DNA of 10,031 nt from Baffinella frigidus (taxonomy: Eukaryota > Cryptophyceae > Cryptomonadales > Baffinellaceae), in assembly GCA_026770585.1 (NCBI GenBank), contig MU646361.1, positions 942,083 through 952,113 of the forward strand, in the 5' to 3' direction. Under the pieces are notes generated by a model that searched no databases, was not told the DNA's origin, and saw only the letters and a program-made list of their open reading frames with translations. How positions within the stretch are numbered: position 1 is the first letter of the stretch; every line of letters begins with the position of its first letter. Below, piece by piece: positions 1-10,031 of the stretch. A program made the translations under genes and the position numbers.

Positions 1-27
1 CCCTTCCTCCTCTTCCTCCCCCTCCAG
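1..27 (+). other. possible exon end with strong splice donor, or pyrimidine tract
   Basis: The first 27 bases are almost pure pyrimidine and end CTCCAG, followed by GTGAGT, a textbook eukaryotic 5' splice site. It may be the end of a plus-strand exon that starts before the window. The same bases also look like a polypyrimidine tract with a CAG acceptor, in which case an exon would begin at 28. I cannot choose between these without the upstream sequence. Confidence 0.3.
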
Positions 28-93
28 GTGAGTTAGACCTGAGGCTGTCGATCGCGGTGTGGATTTGCGAGGACTGTTTGGGGAGGGTATACG

Positions 94-210
94 CTTTAGG
101 GTTTAGGGGGGGAGCCCACAAATCCACAGGGTGGTGGGGTTCGGGGTTTATGATTTAGGGTTGAGGGTTGAGGGTTTAGGTTTTAGGGTGAGGGGTGAGG
201 GGGGTCAGGG
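94..210. repeat. degenerate telomere-like array, G-rich on plus strand
   Basis: Repeated TTTAGGG, TTGAGGG and GGGTGAG heptamer variants are interspersed with short unrelated bases. The G-rich strand is on plus here. That is opposite to the large arrays between 3715 and 8346. Confidence 0.8.
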
Positions 211-294
211 TGCGTCGATCACTGGATTTCAGGCTTGAGAGAATCAATAACGCAGAAGAAAGACACCGTCACTCGATTTCAGGCGTGCGAGTAA

Positions 295-471
295 TAGAGC
301 GTTTGCGGTAATTGTTGTCCGTTTTCGATTTCGATTGTTCAAGCTTACAAGTTTTCATTTGTACCAGAAGTGTCCATTTAAAATGTTTTACGACCTTGAC
401 AATATTTTAAAACTTCCCAAACCTTGAAAACTCGATCTCGAAAACGGACAACAATTACCGCACACGCTCTA
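295..471. mobile_element. family-3 inverted-repeat element (MITE-like)
   Basis: Terminal inverted repeats of about 33 bp lie at 296-328 and 438-470. Both contain the core GGTAATTGTTGTCCG, and they differ at only a couple of bases near the outer end. They enclose about 109 bp of AT-rich non-coding DNA. There is no ORF, so this is a non-autonomous element. No clear target-site duplication is visible. A second right-hand end of the same family lies at 6118-6148. Confidence 0.75.
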
Positions 472-490
472 CATCAGAACAGCGACCTCG

Positions 491-627
491 AGCTCTGCCT
501 CACTCGAGTTGATCGACTTTTCTCAAGTTGACAGCCCAGCGTTCAAGTACAAATTCATCAACTTTGGCGCGGAAAAGCGCAAGGACTCACCAAACTGGTG
601 AGTCCAAATAGCTGAGACAGAGCTAGA
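491..627. mobile_element. family-1 inverted-repeat element, copy A
   Basis: The element starts AGCTCTGCCTCAC and ends GCTGAGACAGAGCT, imperfect inverted termini. Inside are CTCAAGTTGACAG, a CATCAACTTTGG block and a hairpin around CTCACCAAACTGGTGAG. The order and sequence match the copies at 948, 3068 (reversed) and 8591. It is followed by a family tail GAGAGTAA. It has no coding potential. Confidence 0.75.
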
Positions 628-661
628 GAGTAATACAGCTTCGTCTTTTTCAGTGGGCAGG

Positions 662-774
662 GTGACTTTTCTTAAGTTGTCATGCTGGTTGTGCCGTACA
701 AATCCGTCAACTCTGGAGCGAAAACAGCCCGGGCTCACAAAATTGGTGAGCCCAAATAGACCGAGGCAGAGCTA
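662..774. mobile_element. family-1 element, copy B (5' truncated)
   Basis: This copy lies about 35 bp after copy A in the same orientation. The left terminal repeat is missing. The body (CTTAAGTTGTCA, CCGTCAACTCTGGAGCG, GGCTCACAAAATTGGTGAGCC) and the right end GAGGCAGAGCTAG are present. It is followed by GAGAGTATTACAGC and then GACCTGGACGTC (797-808), a 12-bp match to the exon border of the minus-strand gene. Confidence 0.65.
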
Positions 775-913
775 GAGAGTATTACAGCAAAAGGAAGACC
801 TGGACGTCTACAAAACAACTGAGCGCTCCTACGTAAAAACGCGGGCATGGGGGCCCTAGGCTTACTGCAGTCAATACCATAGGCTTAACTACCCCCTAAT
901 TTCAGCTGCAGGT

Positions 914-944
914 ACCTGGACGTCGCCAGCGCGCTGGGCGCGGC
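914..944 (-). pseudogene. duplicated 3' end of the minus-strand gene's last visible exon
   Basis: These 31 bases are identical to 1107-1137, the end of the minus-strand exon, including its GACGTCCAG|GT donor. The two copies flank the family-1 element at 948-1081. On the minus strand the copy is preceded by GGGGCAG (a possible acceptor) and followed by GTACC (a possible donor). It could therefore behave as a micro-exon of 32 nt (947-916), but that would shift the frame. I read it as a duplication scar. Confidence 0.6.
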
Positions 945-947
945 ACC

Positions 948-1081
948 CTGCCCCACTCGGGGTTGATCGACTGGTCTCTAGTTCACAGTCCGGGGTTGCG
1001 GTTCAAATCCGTCAACTGTGACCCGAAAAAGCGCCCGGTCCCTCCAAACTGGTGGGCCCAAAAAGACTGAGACAGAGCTAG
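948..1081. mobile_element. family-1 element, copy C, between 31-bp direct repeats
   Basis: The body aligns with copies A, D and G: GTTGATCGACT, CCGTCAACTGTG and a CCAAACTGGTGGGCCC hairpin, ending GACTGAGACAGAGCTAG. The left terminus is diverged (GCCCCACTCGG). It lies between two identical 31-bp copies of an exon end (914-944 and 1107-1137). Read on the minus strand, the interval begins GTCTTTCC at the exon's donor and ends GGGGCAG, so the element occupies an intron almost completely. This resembles introner elements known from some algae; the comparison is inference. Confidence 0.7.
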
Positions 1082-1108
1082 CGAGTAACAAAGCAGAAGA
1101 GGAAAGAC

Positions 1109-1534
1109 CTGGACGTCGCCAGCGCGCTGGGCGCGGCGCTTCGTCCTACACGCGGCCAGCGCGTACTTGCTGCACAGGTCCTCGTTGCAGCACTCCGCGC
1201 CCATCAGCACGTTCCCCATCGGAACCGACCAGTGCCCCCCCTTCGCCGTCCCAGCAGCGCCGCCCTCCCCGCGCGACCAGACGCGCGCGAGCGCGAGGAG
1301 GGTGCCGCGCAGCACCGCGAAGCGCCCGAGCGAGTCAGAGCGCACCTGCTTGCTCTCCGGGTTCATGCGCGTCACCGCGAGCGCGAGCAGCGCGACAGCG
1401 CCCAGCAGCCCCGCCAGCATCCTCACGCGCCGTCGCGCCGGGCTTGCGTGGTGGGTGTGGACTTTCGTCGCTCGCATCGCTGGCTGCGAACCGGCGCCGT
1501 CCGCCGAGCCGTACACCTGGCTCTGCGGCTGCAT
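1109..1534 (-). CDS. membrane-spanning part of the minus-strand gene
   Basis: There are 142 codons from ATG 1534 to a phase-0 donor (GACGTCCAG|GTCTTT) at 1109. A transmembrane segment lies at about residues 39-54, preceded by arginines. The later part is Arg/Ala/Gly-rich, with cysteines in ECCNEDLC. If the frame is not spliced at 1109 it runs into the family-1 element and ends at 983. That 41-residue extension is repeat-derived. The frame is the same as exon 2, upstream of it in the transcript. Confidence 0.5.
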
Positions 1535-1912
1535 CGAGAAAGTAGCGGCTGCCGCTCGGCTGGCTCTTTACTTGCGCGGCATCATCTGCGCGGCGGGCTG
1601 GAAGCGGGGCGCCGAGGCGAGCGAGATCGTGGCGGCGGCAGGGAGGAGGATGGTCTGGGGGCGCGCGGCGGCGGCGGCGGCGGTGGCGAACCTCTGCTCA
1701 GCAAGCTGCTTGCCCGCGGAGAGACCCTGCGTGTACCCGTCGGACGACTGCCGGGGGGGAGGGAACAGCGTTAACTGCCACCTTCTCCCATGCCACCTCA
1801 CCGCAAAAAACGGGCATGGTGGGGAGGGCACCTGGAAACCGTGCGAGTAGCCCTTCTTGTAGCCAGACTGGTAGTTGAAATCGGGGATGGCCGAGAGAAG
1901 GTCGGTGAACAT
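1109..1912 (-). CDS. small predicted single-pass membrane protein, function unknown
   Basis: I do not recognise a family. The gene starts at ATG 1912 and runs leftwards: exon 1912-1832, an 84-nt GT-AG intron (1831-1748), and an exon from 1747. That exon stays open to TAA at 1570-1568. The same frame then continues with ATG at 1534 and stays open to a donor at 1109. The TAA lies inside a possible 51-nt intron (1571-1521, GTAAAG...AG) whose removal keeps the frame, so one gene is my preferred model. Two genes 33 bp apart are also possible. The joined product would have a Tyr/Gly-rich N-terminus (SGYKKGYSHGF), an Ala-rich stretch, a basic RRRVR segment followed by the hydrophobic LAGLLGAVALLALAV, and a Cys-containing ECCNEDLC region. 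The basic side suggests the N-terminus is cytosolic. No later exon could be identified. Confidence 0.55.
1568..1747 (-). CDS. minus-strand gene, exon 2
   Basis: The acceptor is CCCCGGCAG|TCG after a C-rich tract. The sequence continues in phase 0 as SSDGYTQGLSAGKQ, followed by an Ala-rich, GCC-rich stretch, and ends QMMPRK with TAA at 1570-1568. The strong third-position GC and the clean splice border support real coding. If the 51-nt intron model holds, the exon ends at 1572 instead. Confidence 0.6.
   Translation of the reverse strand, partial: SSDGYTQGLSAGKQLAEQRFATAAAAAARPQTILLPAAATISLASAPRFQPAAQMMPRK
1832..1912 (-). CDS. minus-strand gene, exon 1
   Basis: This exon has 27 codons from ATG, beginning MFTDLLSAIPDF and ending GYSHGFQ. 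It ends TTCCAG|GTGCCC in phase 0. The frame is open upstream of the ATG, but no earlier ATG is present, so 1912 is the first methionine. Confidence 0.65.
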
Positions 1913-2101
1913 GGTGCCGCAGAGGCGGGATCGGAGACGGACGGAGGAAGAGAAGCAGGGACCTGACGCCCCTTCCAAAATGGGAAATTTCCGTGGCGTT
2001 GGAGCCCTTTCTTTGTTGACTTTTGCCGCGTTGGCTAAATTATGTTGACTTTTTCAAATCTGAAAATCCCTCTGCTCCAACCTCGGAGGGAGACGCGGCC
2101 A
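1913..2101. promoter_or_regulatory. shared upstream region between divergent genes
   Basis: These 189 bp separate the minus-strand ATG at 1912 from the plus-strand ATG at 2102. They contain two copies of TGTTGACTTTT (2014-2024 and 2043-2053) and the palindrome GGAAATTTCC (1983-1992). No convincing TATA box was found. The role as a bidirectional promoter is inferred from the head-to-head arrangement. Confidence 0.45.
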
Positions 2102-9576
<7,475 letters not shown>

Positions 9577-9582
9577 GTGTTG

Positions 9583-9745
9583 CCTTCAGTCAGAGCCTTC
9601 AGTCAGAGCCTTCGGCGGTGTTGGATAAGGGGTTGTTGGATCAGGGTTGCGGGGTTATAGGATGTCCGACCACCCTTATCCGATAACCCCCGGTCAGGGG
9701 CTGTAGCGGGTTAGGGGTTGTTGGATAAGGGTTGTTGGATAGCGT
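9583..9745. repeat. 13-bp tandem and GGTTGTTGGATA repeats
   Basis: CCTTCAGTCAGAG is repeated twice and begins a third time near 9583-9615. GTTGTTGGAT occurs four times between 9620 and 9745, with an imperfect inverted partner CCCTTATCCGATAACC. Confidence 0.65.
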
Positions 9746-9780
9746 TAGAGGGTGCATGAACCCAGAGGGCAGGGGGTGAG

Positions 9781-9858
9781 AAACTCTGAAAGAACGCTGT
9801 CTACGCCTCCCTGGAGCGCGCGGGGTACCCGAGGCAGCAGCCTTACTCTACCTTCCAG
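9781..9858 (+). pseudogene. broken copy 3 of exon 8
   Basis: This copy is collinear with the last 26 codons of exon 8, with 15 differences over 78 nt and no indels. It keeps the donor TTCCAG|GTACCC. The third codon is TGA. Conservation is best in the second half (AGYP, QQPYSTFQ). Confidence 0.7.
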
Positions 9859-9920
9859 GTACCCTGCCTTCCGGGTTCAGTTTGTTAGGGGTTAGTGCGT
9901 TGCTGGGTTGGGCATTAGGC

Positions 9921-10031
<111 letters not shown>

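Noticed and set aside
985-1012. GGTTCAAATCC as a polymerase III B box, which would make family 1 a tRNA-derived SINE
   Set aside because: Only copy C matches well, other copies read GGTACAAATCC or worse, no good A box is present at the right distance, and the family has inverted termini instead of a poly(A) or simple-repeat tail.
983-1108. C-terminal extension of the minus-strand protein into the repeat
   Set aside because: The 41 codons derive from a family-1 element, and a phase-0 donor exists at 1109. Kept only as an alternative end.
1018-1850. Plus-strand open frames opposite the minus-strand gene
   Set aside because: They are stop-poor because of high GC. They lack splice logic and are the antisense of exons with coherent borders.

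Overview
The window looks like nuclear DNA of a eukaryotic alga or other protist. The evidence is GC-rich coding exons split by GT-AG introns, several families of short inverted-repeat elements, simple repeats, and many interstitial arrays built on the plant-type telomere heptamer CCCTAAA/TTTAGGG. That heptamer occurs in plants, green algae and several other algal and protist lineages, so I do not name a species. No bacterial, viral, rRNA, tRNA or CRISPR feature was seen.

The main result is a plus-strand gene that becomes visible only after splicing by eye. Eight short exons (2102-2255, 2363-2420, 4265-4313, 5006-5050, 6916-6967, 7800-7834, 8511-8585, 9475-9576) use GT-AG borders and join with matching phases into 190 codons without a stop. 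They encode a Met/Gln/Pro-rich N-terminus, one complete PDZ-type domain and an acidic then Tyr/Pro-rich tail that runs off the window. Coding sequence is about 8 percent of the 7.5 kb the gene spans. A divergent minus-strand gene (1912 to 1109) encodes a small predicted single-pass membrane protein. The two starts are 189 bp apart and probably share a promoter region.

Layout: 1-900 holds a telomere-like patch and inverted-repeat elements. 948-1912 is the minus-strand gene, with a repeat element at its last visible exon border. 2102-2420 is the start of the PDZ gene. 2421-4264 is a long intron holding family-1 and family-2 elements and two broken copies of exon 3. 4265-9576 holds the remaining exons, separated by CCCTAAA-, CCCTACA-, CCCTGAA- and CCCTCAA-type arrays, GA/CAGA/CTT microsatellites, further elements and broken exon copies. 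The window ends in a long (TA)n run.

The unusual pattern is in the introns. Exons 3, 4, 5, 6, 7 and 8, and the last visible exon of the minus-strand gene, have one or more partial copies close by, often with a terminal-inverted-repeat element or telomere-like DNA between copies. Telomere-like arrays end directly at the 3' splice site of four real or duplicated exons, so these repeats appear to supply the C-rich tract, a possible branch site and the AG. This suggests introns being made or enlarged by repeat insertion with duplication of the adjoining exon.
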